Shown piece by piece: positions 1 to 13,005 of a stretch of 64,000 nt of DNA. Made by a program: the position numbers and the translations under genes. How positions within the stretch are numbered: the first letter of the stretch is position 1; each line of letters opens with the position of its first letter. The notes under the pieces were generated by a model. That model saw nothing but the letters and a program-made list of their open reading frames with translations. It had not been told where the DNA came from and did no database searches. Source of the stretch: Ancylostoma caninum (lineage: Eukaryota > Nematoda > Chromadorea > Rhabditida > Ancylostomatidae); NCBI GenBank assembly GCA_037903475.1, contig JBAJFG010000314.1:372001-436000 (forward strand), written 5' to 3'.

Positions 1-745
1 TCGCTTCCGTCTTTGGACGTCCCGTAGAGTTATGGAAGCTTAGAAGGTGTGTACGTAAGTCCACTTACTTCATTTCTGTGTTAAGGTCAGGATTACACCT
101 GCTTGCTGTTTGAGATAGGATCTCGATTCCGCGAGGAACATGAGGATTGCAAACGCTAGCCCCCTAGAGTCGTGCAGATTGGAAAAGCTTCAGGACTGGG
201 TCTCGTTTACGATGTTTTTTAATGGTAGTTTGGTTTCCAAGTGATGTCTTTCCGACATCAGAGATCTCTTTCTCATGTCTTTATTCCTCACATGCACTAT
301 CCTGACACTCATTTTCTGCTATTTGTTTATGTCTCTTCTTTCATTTGCATCATTTTTCCCGGACAAAACTGAACCATTCCTAAAGGGCAGTTGTCCTTGA
401 TCTCGTTGAGCTTTTAAAGCTTTCATAGCAGGGCAGCTAACACTATATGAAATCCCAGATATCATGAACCTCTCATGCTTCGTTTTCGTTGGGCCCAGAT
501 ACCTGTGTGTCTCCACCACCGTCTAATGAATGAGACTCCTCTCAGAAGGTTTTTTTTGGCGGCGTACCGCGGAATACGGTAGGTTTTCGACGACCGCGCA
601 CCACCACCCCGGCCCGTGTCTGGTCGGCATCTTTACGGAAGTTGTTTTCGTAGTGGAATTCATCGATTGACGAACCAGTTGACAGCCGCTATCGATCCAC
701 ATTTGTCACTTTGTCGGTCAGGTGTCAGTTGCGATAATACCGTGT
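1..745. other. No gene recognised; GC-rich 3' part
   Basis: I see no supported gene. Bases 555-745 are much richer in GC than the flanks and look like part of the same unit as the minus-strand reading frame that follows. They may be a dispersed repeat or a gene remnant. Confidence 0.4.
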
Positions 746-925
746 CTACGTTGGTGGCAGGCAAAGGGCAGACCATAAAACTCCGGCGAGAAGGCCCAGA
801 TAGCCGTGAGACTGGCTGTCAAATGGCGAATCGGGGCTCTCCTCTGTACCAGCACGTCGGGCTGCACTGTTTCGTAACCAGGGCGCAATCGCTTCATCGA
901 CGATCTTCTTGCAAATCTCCTTCAT
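746..925 (-). CDS. Possible terminal exon or gene fragment, unknown product
   Basis: Read on the minus strand, an ATG at 925 opens a 59-residue frame ending in TAG at 746-748. The frame can be extended upstream towards a possible CAG acceptor near 949. The translation has ordinary composition: a charged helix-like start (MKEICKKIVDEAIAPWL), a polar Ser/Asp-rich middle (TEESPDSPFDSQS) and a hydrophobic end (YLGLLAGVLWSALCLPPT). I do not recognise a family. No upstream exon was found, so this may equally be a fragment carried by a repeat. Confidence 0.3.
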   Translation of the reverse strand: MKEICKKIVDEAIAPWLRNSAARRAGTEESPDSPFDSQSHGYLGLLAGVLWSALCLPPT

Positions 926-2017
926 CGGATGGTCAAATGCCTCCCTGTCTCTTGTGCTGTTTTAGCCTCTACTAAGATGATATTTGAACGGAGATAGCAG
1001 GAAGTGCCATTTACTTTTAAGCCGCAAGAGTGGTATGGTACGCTACTACGCACGCGCTGCCATTTTACCCTATCACTCTATCTACATTAACCTAGGTAAT
1101 CCTTGGCAAAAAAGAATAAGAAAGGTGAAAAGACTAGTCTCTGTCGTTTATTACAGTACCATTGTTTGACATCCAACATACCTAAGCAATACATTCAGAA
1201 TCAACGCCTCAAAGGCTGTGGGAGGATTATAATGCTGCGGCTCTAGGTCTGCAAAATCACTTATACCTTCAGAGCAAATGGGTGGCGGTCAAGACGTACG
1301 CCGCGACGCGACCGCGCCGCACGCATACGGTTTCCAAGTTCAGGTTATTTCTCCAAATTCGACGCACTGAATGTCATCAATGGCCACCTTCTCACAGTTT
1401 CTGGGTTCCGATAACACGCATCTGTCCCATTCAAGCTCAGAAAATTTGTCCATATCCGCGCAGAACTGCTCGTACCCTAGAAGGCCGCAGCCGCGACGCG
1501 TACATGGATCGACCAATCGCAGTGGGTATGGGGGTAATCCGGTCCGCTATTATCAGAGGAACAATAAGCACAAATATTCTCTGGATTTCTCATGAAACTA
1601 TTGCTTTCTTCAAGAACTCTTCCTTACTAATTTCGCTGTGTCCGTATTCATGAACGTCCCTGGGAGTGTTTTAAGCTTCCCCCTAGACCAAAGGGGGAAG
1701 TTCCTCCAGCAAAATGTCTGCTTCCTTGCTATCCTTGTTGCTATTAGTTGTCATTAGTGAAAGGTACGAGTAACTGCAACAAAGGATTCTTATTTTCACC
1801 TGTAGAGCTAGTCCATTTCAAAGGATTGGGTAGGTCAACTTTCCCAGGAACGTTCGCGGATATGGGCATACATAGGTCTGTAGTTTCATACAAAAACTAA
1901 TACCGCATCCTAGAGGCACGAACTTCTTTGCTAACGTGCCAAAAAATAAAATAATTCCCTCCTTCTCGGATCAGGCGATTCCTCGCTAGGAAAATTTCTT
2001 GCTGGCTTAAGAGCAAT
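926..2017. other. Non-coding stretch, nothing recognised
   Basis: Open frames at 1282-1653 overlap on the same strand, have an Arg-rich, low-information composition and lack credible splice context. I see no gene, RNA or repeat that I can name. Confidence 0.4.
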
Positions 2018-2165
2018 TTATACTAGCTGCGTGCGTCAGTTGCGCGTTAGTCGCACGCATACATTTGCAAAGGATTTTCCATGAAGACCGGTCAACGCGG
2101 CATGTAGATCCTGAATGAAAAGAACGCTTGGCCGCCGCGAGGCAGTAAAGGCGAGGCAGTGCTAT
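2018..2165. repeat. Dispersed repeat, family A (copy 1)
   Basis: The stretch shares the order TAGCTGCGTGCGTCA, then GGATTTTCCATGAAGACCG, then TCAACGCG and AATGAAAAGAA with 6856-6990. A third, inverted and more diverged copy sharing the AGACGCACGCGTTTACGGCC block lies at 47560-47700. The family is GC-rich and non-coding. Confidence 0.6.
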
Positions 2166-2922
2166 AACACTGACGTATGCGGAGGCATTGAGAAATACTA
2201 GTAGTTTTACCCATGTATGCATTCTTGGTCGTTTCTTGCTCCTGCATCTGACTGAGCTTTTATTCTGTGGACTGATAAGGCGTTTTTCTGAGCCGATCTT
2301 ATGTGTCGCCGACTTTTCTAAGCTTAAAGAAGGCAAAGGCGCCGGAACGGTAGCCTAGTAGGACCTGTTGCTAGCCATGGTCAAAGCTGTAACAGTCTCG
2401 ACGTTGTACTTGTTTCAGAATTATTTCTTAAATTTTGAAAGTTTTCACAACCATTCGCTGGTACTCCAAACTGTTGAGCTTTCTAAGATAATCCAAATTT
2501 CTCCGTACACTTTCATTGTGCCTTAACAGACCCAAAAGAATGACTCTCTGCAGTTACAGATACCATCCATGACACCGACGAGTCGGCGGAATTGATGGTT
2601 CGAGATGACAACACCGACTTGTTCTCAACAGGTATGTGGATTTTTGTTGCACCCTTGTTCGCAAAGGAAACTTCAGTGATCGGGGCTCGCATCCTGTTAT
2701 CATAGAACGATGAGCAACAGGACTGGGTAAAAATGTGAAAGGGTACGTATATCAGCAAAATTTGTGGATACGCAGACAGTCAGAGTGACACTTTGCACTT
2801 GGCATGTGGACTATCTCGGGCTGTGGGCCTTGACAACTGGAGCTTCCTGCAATCTAGGGCACGTTCGAGAAGAGTTACTCTGAGTTAATGATAACAAATC
2901 AGGAGGTGTTGTTGAGACTATA

Positions 2923-3950
2923 CTCTGATGTTCATTGGCGATGCATTTGGCAAGAGAATGTGTTTGACAATACATTTTACGGGATAAAATTTTGTTTGGC
3001 AATATGATTTACGGGAGAATGAATGAAGAGCTTGTTTGGCTATACAAAAGGCAAGAGAATCTGTTGGCGATACATTTGACGAGGTTTGCTTGGCGATACA
3101 AATGGCAAGGTTTGCATGGCGATACATTTTACGGGTGTTCTGATAAGGCATTCATTTCATTCTTACAATTAGTCGGAGGCTTAGCCATTGACGGTGTGGT
3201 CCCGGATGGCTCACTAGGGAAGGGTAACTTAGGGGGTCCGGCATTTCGTAAAGAGATTTATATTGTCAAGTACAGTTTTTGACGCTGATCTCAAATCCGT
3301 TCGGCTTATCTGCTGCGGAGCACTCTATAAAGAGTTAGATGGCATAATTTGAGTTTGCGCAAGACAGCCTAAATTTGGCTTCTAACATGTATTTCGCTAA
3401 ACGATCGCCAGAAATCACCCGAATTTAATCACGTTTCAGAAACATGAGCCAGTTTCAATTTATCTAAATGTATGGGGTGGTTTGAGAGCATATCCTGAGC
3501 AGAATATAACTCGGAAGCCAAATTTGGCCTATTTAGACAGGCCGCAATTATGCCACCGTAACTCTTCACTGAAAGCTCCGCAGCAGATAAGGTAAACAGG
3601 TTTGAGATCAGCGGCACAGACTGAATATGACGGTATACATTTTGCTACGAGTCGTCGGACCTGCCTAGTATCCTTCCCTGGTCAGCTGGTAAGGAAGCGG
3701 ACTCCTAAGACTAGTGTCATGGCACGATTCCTGATGATATCGAAATTTTTGCGCGGTTGATAACCCTTTTGTTTGGCGATACAAACGGCAAGGTTTGCAT
3801 GGCGATACATTTGAAGGGGTTTGCATGGCGATACATTTTACGGGACTTCTTATTTGGCAATACAGGCTTCGTTTGTCTAGGTAGTTGGCAAGCTTGCCTG
3901 CGAGGTTGCCAAACAAACCTCGCCAAATGTATCGCCAACGAACATCAGAG
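2923..3950. mobile_element. Foldback MITE with TA flanks, outer element
   Basis: The ends are inverted: CTCTGATGTTCATTGGCGAT at 2923 matches the complement of the bases ending at 3950. Each end is bordered by TA (2921-2922 and 3951-3952), as expected for Tc1/mariner-type insertion. Both arms are built from many diverged copies of a unit like TTTGGCGATACATTT followed by TACGGG (about 2930-3135 and 3770-3940). No transposase frame is present. Confidence 0.7.
3283..3613. mobile_element. Inner foldback element nested in the 2923-3950 element
   Basis: CGCTGATCTCAAA at 3283 is the exact complement of the last 13 bases (3601-3613). The arms continue with TTATCTGCTGCGGAGC on both sides. It interrupts the outer foldback element, so it is the younger insertion. 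No clear target duplication is left. Confidence 0.6.
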
Positions 3951-3953
3951 TAC

Positions 3954-6855
3954 AAAATGAAGCAGAAAGAAAGAGTTCTTTCTCACCATACTATTTCTTG
4001 TGTAGCCCTCTTCAAGAATTGTGGCTAAGTGCTCCACAGGAGTAGATTCAGAACCGCTGATATATTCGTCGTGTGATTGTGTTCTTTACTGTGCTGGACA
4101 CGAGCTGAACCTAAGGTATCCGGGCAGAACTCACCCTTCCACCATTTAACTAGTTTTGGGGCGCATCCACTACCAAAGCTTTTCAAAAGTCAATATTTTT
4201 CATTCGACATCGGATTTTTCCTGTATGTAACACGAAGTCTGATAAATTGGGAGATGGCGAAGGATGGCAGCAAGATTCTTGATGTAGAAAATAAAGCACA
4301 GCTCCCTTCGAAGCTGATAATGTTGTGTTTCCAACTGCTGCTTGAGCAGGAAATAATTTTCTATGTTCTTTGGTAATAAAACCTGGGCATTCTTACTTAA
4401 TTACATAATGTTAGGCCGTTATAAACGTGTCCTTATAACAATCTGAGTGGCACAAAAGAAATATTACATGTTACATGTTTTTCTATACTGCAACCGTCAT
4501 AGAAATATGTCGAGAACGTTCAGGGAGGTCTCTATATGAGTGTATGGGATGTAGCTAGACCGCTCAAAAAGGATAATGATATTTCTTTTCTCTTCACAAC
4601 TGATATTCACTACGTCGAAATTCAAAACAGTTTGCTATTCCCAATGCTAGGTCACTTGTGAATTTTTGCGGTCCAGTGGAGCATTTGTGAAAAAAAAGCA
4701 GTGAACATTCTCTCTGTCTCCAGAAGGTCTGCCCACTTTGTCTTGTCCGCCATGTTTCCGCTGAACACGAATTTTCTGTGCTAGGGAAGCGCAAACAAAC
4801 AAGGGTCATTGTCCTTTCCTGCACCAAGCTCCACGTCCGCTCTAGAATAGAAGTGAGTGACAGCCAGGGACGAGAAGCGGGCGAAGATCGTCTCCGCTCT
4901 ACTATCGCCACCCTGAAGCACGCAGAATCTTTTCGTTTTCGGGAACAACTCACTGCTTTGAAAGGAACCAAACAGCTAGGTCATTTTGTAGCGCAGATAT
5001 ACATTTCGTTGCTCACTACGATCTAAAAAACCTCGGCTCAACGACAATATGATCAAACATCAAGAACGAAACATTTCTGAACAATACTGTCATTTCTTAC
5101 TAAGTGTTTTTTCTGCTCCCATAACTATGGTAATAATTTTGCGTGCGCCTTATCACAGCCTTTTTCCCTAAGCTGACTGTTTGTCAAGCTTTTTTATCTT
5201 GCATACGGCACTTAAAAGTCATGTAGGAGTTTTCACGTCACTGGAAACGTTGCAAATCTTTGTGTACCGTATTATCTATTATCGTATTAGTCTTTTTTGG
5301 ACTTTCGCCAAGGTATCAGCTTCGCAGCTACCAAATGTGACACCCTCAGAATTCATGGAGGCTTTTCATGAGAGACGGATATTGGGAAATTACAAGCCTG
5401 TGCTTGTCTACTTCATATAGTATTAGGTTGACCACAAAATTCTGCTCGAAATTTTTATCTTCTTCGTTTTTTATCATAACTTTACCCCACAACTTTATCG
5501 ACTAACGATATAAAACATATAATTAGCACTAATCGTGCAATATTTTCTGGATACACTCACTGGCTGACTCATCCCTTGAGAATTTAAGTTTCTAAGAGTC
5601 GAAGAATTCAAAGCCTCGCAGTTTTATACCATTTCTTTGAAAAATTCTATCTTTGATAGGTGAACCTTAAGGAGTAAGGACAAATTATCATTAGCGAGAG
5701 CAAAGTGAGGAGAATAGGGAAAACAGAAAGGTGACTTCCAACTCAGCTCCTTTTGTTAACACTAGGCCTCTTCACCGAAAAGAATAGTGAAATTTGCGTG
5801 GAAAATCAGTGAGCCAGTGCAGGGTTTCCCAGAGTCAGACCCTGGTAACTATGTGACCATCGTCCAGGAAGTTCAAACATTCCATCCCCAGGACGGTCTC
5901 CTTTTATCCTCTCTCCGATGAAGAAAATGGGCGGAGTCAGAGGATTAAGAATCATGACTAAAGTCATAATATGTGGCACGTGAAACGCTTGTGTCCACGG
6001 GAGCCGAATTCATGATATTCAACTCATTCCGGTCATTGAAGGTGGGAAATCTACGAATAAAAAGTGAATGAGCCTATGGGAATTCATGCAACAATCGTAA
6101 CTCGATTTCCAGTTGTGGACCTCTTCGCTATGAAATGATATGGGCGACGTAACTGAAACATTTGTTATACTGGATTTATTTGGATTTGTCGAGATAAATT
6201 TTATTTATCCCATGAGGGCAGAGGCTCGAAGGCTACAATTACCGTATAAGAATGAGAAACTCTTATTGTCGCTGCTGCCATCGCCATGAACATTGGTTAG
6301 TGGTTCCGTTGTGCTTCTACATAAATTATCGTAACAGTAGTTTTCCCTTATGATTTCTAGGCAATTACTCAGTAACAGCGCTCTCTGGGTATTTCTTTCC
6401 TGCAATAACTCCTTACTCAACTGATTAAATACTAGAAGAGTCAGGAAGAATTGCTTTTATTGTAGAGGCTGCATTGGAGTTATTTATTAAATCCCAAACA
6501 GCGTCGGTATAGCTCTTACAAGATTCAAAGCACTAATTTCAGCTCCTTTTCAACTGCCAATTTCCAAGTTGACTTACAAAAGAGAAGAGAACACTGCATA
6601 GGTTCCCAAAATAATGTCTCATAACGTGATGTTCAAGGACGCTGATCTAAACTCGTGCTCCATTTCTACTTCAGCACCATGTGAGAAAAGTTCTAAACGT
6701 TCGAATCTGCAAGACACGATTTATCGGACGTAACAAGCGTGGTCGTGTCCCTCGTTTCCTCCGGTGATTTGCGTAAGGGGGGGGGGGAAATTTTGAGATG
6801 CAGATCACGACTTCCACATCTATTTTGTAATGTTATCCCAGTTTGGTGGTTGTGG
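3954..6855. other. Gene-poor stretch; lone mariner-type end near 5424
   Basis: No gene model is convincing. Overlapping frames on both strands at 4594-5026 have no splice support. At about 5422 the sequence TATTAGGTTGACC looks like a single mariner-type terminal repeat, but I could not find a partner end nearby. Confidence 0.35.
6777..6787. repeat. Poly(G) tract (11 G)
   Basis: An uninterrupted run of G on the + strand, one of several in the window (see also 26261-26276, 47729-47743 and 63741-63751). It is able to form a G-quadruplex. Confidence 0.9.
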
Positions 6856-7062
6856 TTATAATTAGCTGCGTGCGTCACTCGCACGCATCCACCTGAGAGG
6901 GATTTTCCATGAAGACCGCTCAACGCGACATGTACATCATCAATGAAAAGAAAGCGCGGCCGCAAGGCCATAAACGCGTGCGTCTGAGCTGCGACAATGA
7001 TGCGATTGGGCCCTATTCTTCATCAGATAGACGCACGCGCGTCAATCGCACGCATCCAGTAT
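6856..7062. repeat. Dispersed repeat, family A (copy 2)
   Basis: Carries the same ordered blocks as 2018-2165 (GCTGCGTGCGTCA, GGATTTTCCATGAAGACCG, AATGAAAAGAA) and continues through AAACGCGTGCGTCT, whose complement occurs in the inverted copy near 47630. Confidence 0.6.
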
Positions 7063-7349
7063 AAATTGACCTATAATAAGCAGGTAACGCAGGTCTTTTT
7101 ATGTGATATTTCTCGTGGCGAAAGGTCTTCATGCGGGCACCACGAGCAGCAAAGCACCGCGTGCGACACCATGGGAAAATTCGACAAGTATCAGATTCCG
7201 GAAGCATATTTGAGATTAACCATGGCAAGCGAGATTATCCATGGCCAGCTTGCTCGGATTTACCGTCTACTTGTAACTCATCAATGTGTTCAGCGATATG
7301 TGACGTTGTCCATATGCAGCTGCTTCCCATGGGTATTCGTCCCCATGGG

Positions 7350-8505
7350 TTCGGATATTGACATCCAAAGTCGGACGTATCCCATGTTGTAAATGGCAAA
7401 TTTTTATTGAGCCCTCCTCACACACTTCATCTGACACCGAAAGAACGGGTAAGCAGATACTCATGGGTGTGATCACGGAACGTATGGGTGAACATGTTGA
7501 TAGATGCCAGTTAAAGGGTAAATTCGGGGAAGTTCAGTACGTTTCCCGTGGATAATCTCAATGATCTAGGGTCCAGGTCTAGGGAAAGTTCGTATACAGC
7601 TTGTAATTTCTTTCTACCGAAGTGTGCGGCATATTTCACATGTGACTGTTCCTTCAAGGGAGAACATATGCGTGTATGTAGCTGCTGTTGGTTATTGTCG
7701 ACCTGCTTTCTGCGGTGTTGATGGCGATGCATTGGCATCGTCTCAAAAGACATCAACTTTGAGGTATCGAAAAAGAAATAAGTTCATACCTACCTTCATT
7801 CATGGCATGCTAATTTCATGTTCAAAAAAAATGTAAGAACTGTCTTGGTTCACCCTTTTAACTCTTAATTAAAGAGCATGCACAACTTCTTTCTCAATAT
7901 CACACAACTTAACATAAAACATGCAGCTCCTCTAATGGACATATAATATGCAGTAGGATCAGTTATTGTTTAATATCACACTGTCTGTGTTAGAAGAACT
8001 GAGAAGTAGTGAGACAACCATTAAGGAGCAAAAGCTTCAAACCTATTGAGAAGTTCACATGTTAGCAATCATCGACGAACGCATCACGCTGAGACTGTAG
8101 GCTTCAGTGAAAATTGAACTCAGTGCATTTAGACTGAAAATGCAAAATCCGTGTTTCTTTTGGCATGTTGTCAAAGTGTTTCTGACATAAGGAACATATC
8201 ACAAATCAGCACGGAACCACTTGAACAACAACTAATGGCAACTGAATGTCTGACGAATTCCCGCTTTTATCATAAATGTAGAGTAACTATAAACTATGTA
8301 AAATAACTAAATGTCTCACAAATTCCTGTTCACAGATAGCAGCTGGATATCGACGTCCATATCGATGTATCCCATGTAAAAGCCTTAACCCATTTTTATT
8401 GGGCCACACTTTATCTGGCCCCAGAAGTACAGATAATCACATAACTGTGGGTATGATCATATAAGGTGTGGGTAAACATGTCGTTGGGTGCCCTTTGAGT
8501 ATTCT
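7350..8505. repeat. Two diverged copies of a dispersed repeat (7350-7520 and 8340-8505)
   Basis: Both segments share the order GACATCC or GACGTCC, CGGACGTATCCCATGT-like, TTTTTATTGRGCC, ATGGGTGTGATCA-like, TGGGTRAACATGT and TGCC. The open frames drawn through this area are not shared between the two copies, so I regard it as non-coding repeat. Confidence 0.45.
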
Positions 8506-8751
8506 GTCGCTTCCATGTCTATTGTGAATATTCGTGCCTCAACTACACCCTTGTGGCCCAGCATGATTCGACCAGTACAAGTAGCATCTACCCAACGTCA
8601 ACGGTGGAAGAGGCTAGATAAATCACGTGAAAATTCCGTGGATATCTATGAGCTTTCAGGGATGTTTATAGCACTAGCCCATGTTCACAGGGTTGACGAA
8701 ACCCAAGAGCTCTGTGTAGCTTCGAGAGATACTCTAATGCTGTCACTTCAG

Positions 8752-8813
8752 AATCTCCCTCTACTTCACCTCGTCAACGCGGCAGCTCAGGCGAACCCTC
8801 GACTCTCATTTCC
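8752..8813 (+). CDS. Possible Ser/Pro-rich internal exon
   Basis: A clean acceptor (CACTTCAG) precedes 62 bases, and a strong donor (GTGAGTG) follows. Read with two leading bases, the exon encodes SPSTSPRQRGSSGEPSTLIS, a low-complexity composition often seen in disordered protein regions. No partner exon was identified, so the call rests on splice signals and composition only. Confidence 0.3.
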
Positions 8814-8921
8814 GTGAGTGTTTTACTTTCGCGCTTTTGCATTCCTCGCCATCACGTATTCTGCCGCTTTCGTTCCTGTTTTTTACATGTGGCCTGTCTT
8901 GAACAATGTTGACAAAATAAG

Positions 8922-8947
8922 TAAATAAATAAATAAATAAATAAATA
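8922..8947. repeat. (TAAA)n microsatellite
   Basis: About six tandem TAAA units follow TGACAAAATAAG. A similar run occurs at 11490-11512. Such tails often mark the 3' ends of retroposed sequence, but no retroelement body is recognisable here. Confidence 0.85.
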
Positions 8948-9170
8948 GACCAATTTCCCTACCTGCGAGGTGTCCAGTTACTAATAATGTACTTGCAATC
9001 AACATCTGCGGAGAAATAAGCGGCTCAATGGATTGTTTGGCATGCCTCTAGTGAGATGCATAAAGAGCACAGGATTTAGCTTCTTATCCTTCAAGTTAAT
9101 GTTTTGAATTATGGAAAATATGAAAACTAGCTATAGATCCGGGTTAAAAAGCATAAAATTTATCTAATAT

Positions 9171-9270
9171 ATGCGCCTCTCTACTAAAGATGTTGTCCAT
9201 GTTCTCCTAGAGCATAAGAATATTAGCATCCTGGATGCTACAATTCAGCAAACAAGGGAAGTCCTACAAG
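9171..9270 (+). CDS. Possible first coding exon, unknown (weakly rhodanese-like)
   Basis: The ATG at 9171 opens MRLSTKDVVHVLL, then EHKNISILDATIQQTREVLQ, and ends at a strong GTAAGC donor (9271) in phase 1. The pattern STKDVV...ISILDAT resembles the start of thiosulfate or mercaptopyruvate sulfurtransferases. The similarity is short, I found no following rhodanese exon, and the assignment is a guess. Confidence 0.3.
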
Positions 9271-9639
9271 GTAAGCAGATATGAGGTGTACGAGATGATG
9301 CAGCTCAGATCATCATCGGAGGGATCGAACGAAAATCCAACAAATGCCCGCACAGAGCGCAATGGCAAAATGAACGCTTTCCGCTCGCATGGTCGACGGT
9401 TCGATCACGGCCCTGTCCAACCAAGCCATCCATCCCTCCGGGACCGGTAGATTGGTATCAGAGGTGTAGGATAAACCACTGACTTGGTATGGATGCTTTC
9501 CACAAGTAACACATGGGGCACTTATGTATGCATTCAATGCCTTCACGATGTTCGAATGAAGCCGAATGCGAGGCGCATCCCACGAACAGGATTAAAAGCC
9601 CCGACCACTTTATCCTTTCTTACCTGAGGAAAAAACTCG

Positions 9640-10290
9640 AGAAAATTGCCGAGCCGGGATTCTGCCGTTAAGCTGAGGTGGAAAATCCGAGCAAATTCTG
9701 TCGATTCGCGTAGAATCCGCTGAAATTTGCGCGTAAAATAAGCGAGATCTGCTCGATTCTGCAGTTCGTGCAAATTCGAGCAGATTTCGTGTATTTTTTG
9801 TCCATTTTTCTGGTAATTTCTTTCTTCACTAATAATTGTGTTCCTATACCACCTTCAGAAATGGGTTATGCCTCAAAATATTCCACATAATTCACTCATC
9901 ATAATTACTAAAAAGTTTCGTAACTTTACTTGATGGACATGAATATTCCATGCTAACATGAGGGATATTCACCAGTGTAGTCTTCGTAGCACGTCAACTG
10001 GCTGTACTGCGGAAGTAGTCTAGTTTCAAGTCAATGGTGGTCGATGGAACAAGTTGCACTCCTGAGATGTTCTCCGGAGTGGAGTTCAGCATTTCGGCCA
10101 ATATTGCAGCAAATTTCGCGTATTTTCCAGCAGAATTTGCTTATTTTTCGGGCGAAGTTCGCATAAATTCGAGCAGGTTTCCCTTATTTTGTTGGAGATT
10201 TACGTGTGTTTTTCAGGCGAAATCGGGAAATATTCTGGAGAAAAATAGGCGAAATCTGCTCGAAAGCACACGTTGTCTGCTCGCATTTTC
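9640..10290. repeat. Two clusters of degenerate AAATTCGAGCAG-type repeats
   Basis: Segments 9640-9800 and 10090-10275 are made of loosely repeated units around AAATTYGAGCAGATTTCG and their complements (CGAAATCTGCTCG). The two clusters are partly inverted relative to each other, which suggests one decayed foldback element of about 650 bp. Confidence 0.45.
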
Positions 10291-10739
10291 CGACGGAGAG
10301 CTCAGAGGTCGATACAGCACTTACTGCTTATTGTTCGCAAAACAGTGATACACATCGCGTTCGGCTACCGTAATCTCGAAATACCTTCATGCAAGCCCCG
10401 TCGGATAACCCTAGGAGAAGCATACGAGCAACTTCCCTTATATGGCACTTTTTTTACACGGAATCATATGCCGTTAACCCATATCCAGGAGTACCCTACT
10501 GCTCGATCACCTCGGCTTGGACCCAAAGGGGATCTGCCAAGACTCGGGGTGTATCCGTGGAAGTTCGGTGGAGATCCTCGTGTATTTCTGAGAGCGGCTC
10601 ACAGTGATGTGATGACGATGGTCGGCCAAATGAAGAACTGTGCCAACGTCTAAGAAGCATAGCCCCGTGTGTGCTCCCAAAGGCATCCTTTCGTGGAAAA
10701 AAATTTCAGTGGCAAACCACTTCACTAATGGCTCCCCGA

Positions 10740-13000
10740 TAAACCCCCATTAATGATCCCACTCGTCCTTCTGAAAAATACTGCCGACTGCGAGTGTCGT
10801 TTCGGAATACCAAGCACCCGCACTGCGGTTTCGACTTTCGTGCTAACACGGACAGTTTTTATTCAGATGAAGCTATAAAAATCATTTGCTTTTGTAATGC
10901 CGAGGTTTTGTTAGGCGGATCATCCTAGACCTGAAAGTTTAAAAGTAGAGTTCGCAGTGAAAAATTGGAAAATATGCAAACAGTATTTCACCAGTATTTC
11001 TCTGTGAAGAAATCAAATCGATGAAGAGTATATAACCACCAAACTGAACGGATCAGACGTTGTATTACTGTATTTAGTCATCCTACTGGCCTCAAAGCTC
11101 AAGTACACTTCAAGAACTAAACCGACATTCGACAAACCGACTTCTCGTGGAAGTTCCTTAAAAAACAACCTCCACTTAACGTCGGGAAAATCTCAGTATT
11201 TTAGCCAATCGTGATCTCTCAGAAGTTAACTGCAACCGCCTAGAGAATTTTCTGCTTAGGTACACTTCCCTTCTTGAATAGACTTTGCACTAGCTAATCA
11301 ACTTTCTCATTATCAGCATGGAATTGAGCTCGAAACTAAGGTTACAATCACCTGGGCCAAGAATCATGATGCTAGTTGAATAGTTTGAGATCTGGATTAT
11401 GGTCCTTTGTACGTCCTTTGTTATGGTCCTTTGTACGTTCTTTCTTATTATATTCTTGTAGGATATTTCACGGCACACCCGTTAGGGTGTAAAATAAATA
11501 AATAAATAAAGTTTTCGACCTATCCACTTAATTTTGTATAGTTGAACGAGGCCCCACACCTAGACAAAGCAGTAGACGTCGATCTCATATTTTTCCATGG
11601 CTAAAATACGGGGCTCGCTAAATTATGCAAGTCTTTCCTGTTGATAGGCAGAAATTTCACACTGATTTACCGTGGCAGTAATCGGTATTGTCGTAGGATG
11701 AGCAGGTGTATTGTGGACCTCGGATCTTTGAAAAATTACTTATGTCAGAGGCTCACTCATGGGCCGGACGCTTCTCCAGAAATTTTAATATTTTGAAAAT
11801 ATGAGTAAAAATTTCGGCAAGAGTGTGGAAATCATCTATTTTACATGGCTTTACTGTGAATGTATCTAGCCTTAGAGATGGAAAATCATGGGGAAAAATA
11901 TTATTCCAAAAATAAGTATCCTTGTTTTTGCCACACTAACGCGACATAGTAGTCTCACCACGGTAATATGTTGATTCTCTCGTCATTGCGTGTACCACAC
12001 GGATCTTAGCAGATCCTACCGGTGGCTTTTTGTCCTACTTTGTTAGGATTGTCTTGTCAAAACGTGTCCACAACAAACCGCCTCGCAGCCGGGTTAATAA
12101 AAGCACCGAACTGAAATGGAATGACCTCGAGTATAATTAGCTGCTGCGGCTCATACTATCTGTATGTAAAGGTGATGTTTTTCACAAATACTACCTAATT
12201 TTAGTCGTAGTGAAATTGGGAACGACACTGCGTGCGTAGCAAAAACAAATCGTTTGACTCATAACGGCTAACGAACTTCGCAACCATCAAGGCTTTTTTC
12301 TAGAGCCATATGACTCTATCGGCCTGCAAAGGATCGTAAACGTTCGATGACTTCCCGTGCCGTGCCTGTTTCCGAACGCTCGTCTTCGGCGTTCTGCTCC
12401 AGGTCACCAGATACGAATGAGGACCGACCGGAGACGTGACAAAGCAAACACCGGGGATGTGTCTCATTTGAGGAGCAGCCGAGCGCCGAGGCAGATTGAA
12501 GAAACGGCCTCGGCGAGATCGAACGAATGTCGGTTGGAATGGGCGATTTTTTCCTCGGAAACGCGTGCTACAGAATGGGCTTTCTCGGCAATATGAGCAC
12601 GCATAAATCTGCTCTAATCCGACTTTATGTTCGCCTTGGGCTGCGAGTGCAACTGCAGACTCTCCTGGCAGACTTTCTCCATTCAACCGCACCTTCGGAT
12701 CCTCCCATTATAACGGTACATGGGCCCGCACCCTAACCTATTCTAAAGTAATATTTCCAAAGTAATGCTTGAGCATGGATGAGAACTACATAGGTAGCAA
12801 AGTTTGCATGGCTCTTGTATAACTGTGCTAGCCATTCGAAGCAACTACGATTACTGCTGACTTCGGAGTTCTTTTTTTCTGAAGACTGCCCAACTTTCGA
12901 GAGTTCTTGAATGATCTGAGGGGTTTTTTTTTTGGCATTTCTCGCTAACTTTTCCCGCGAATGGGCAGCTGTTTAAGTGAAATTTGAAGCGATGATGCTT
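10740..13000. other. No gene recognised; GC-rich block at 12300-12740
   Basis: Bases 11490-11512 are an (ATAA)n microsatellite. Bases 12300-12740 are GC-rich and open in several frames on both strands, which is typical of high-GC shadow frames. I found no splice-consistent model or known family. Confidence 0.35.
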
Positions 13001-13005
13001 GGGAT

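Noticed and set aside
1282..1653. 123-residue frame
   Set aside because: Arg-rich shadow-like translation, with a second overlapping frame on the same strand and no splice support.
10273..10653. 126-residue frame
   Set aside because: It starts in the AAATTCGAGCAG repeat cluster and shows no family resemblance or clean splice sites. I left it unannotated.
12300..12692. 130-residue minus-strand frame and opposing plus frames
   Set aside because: All six frames are unusually open because of GC richness. No motif or conservation can be judged from sequence alone.
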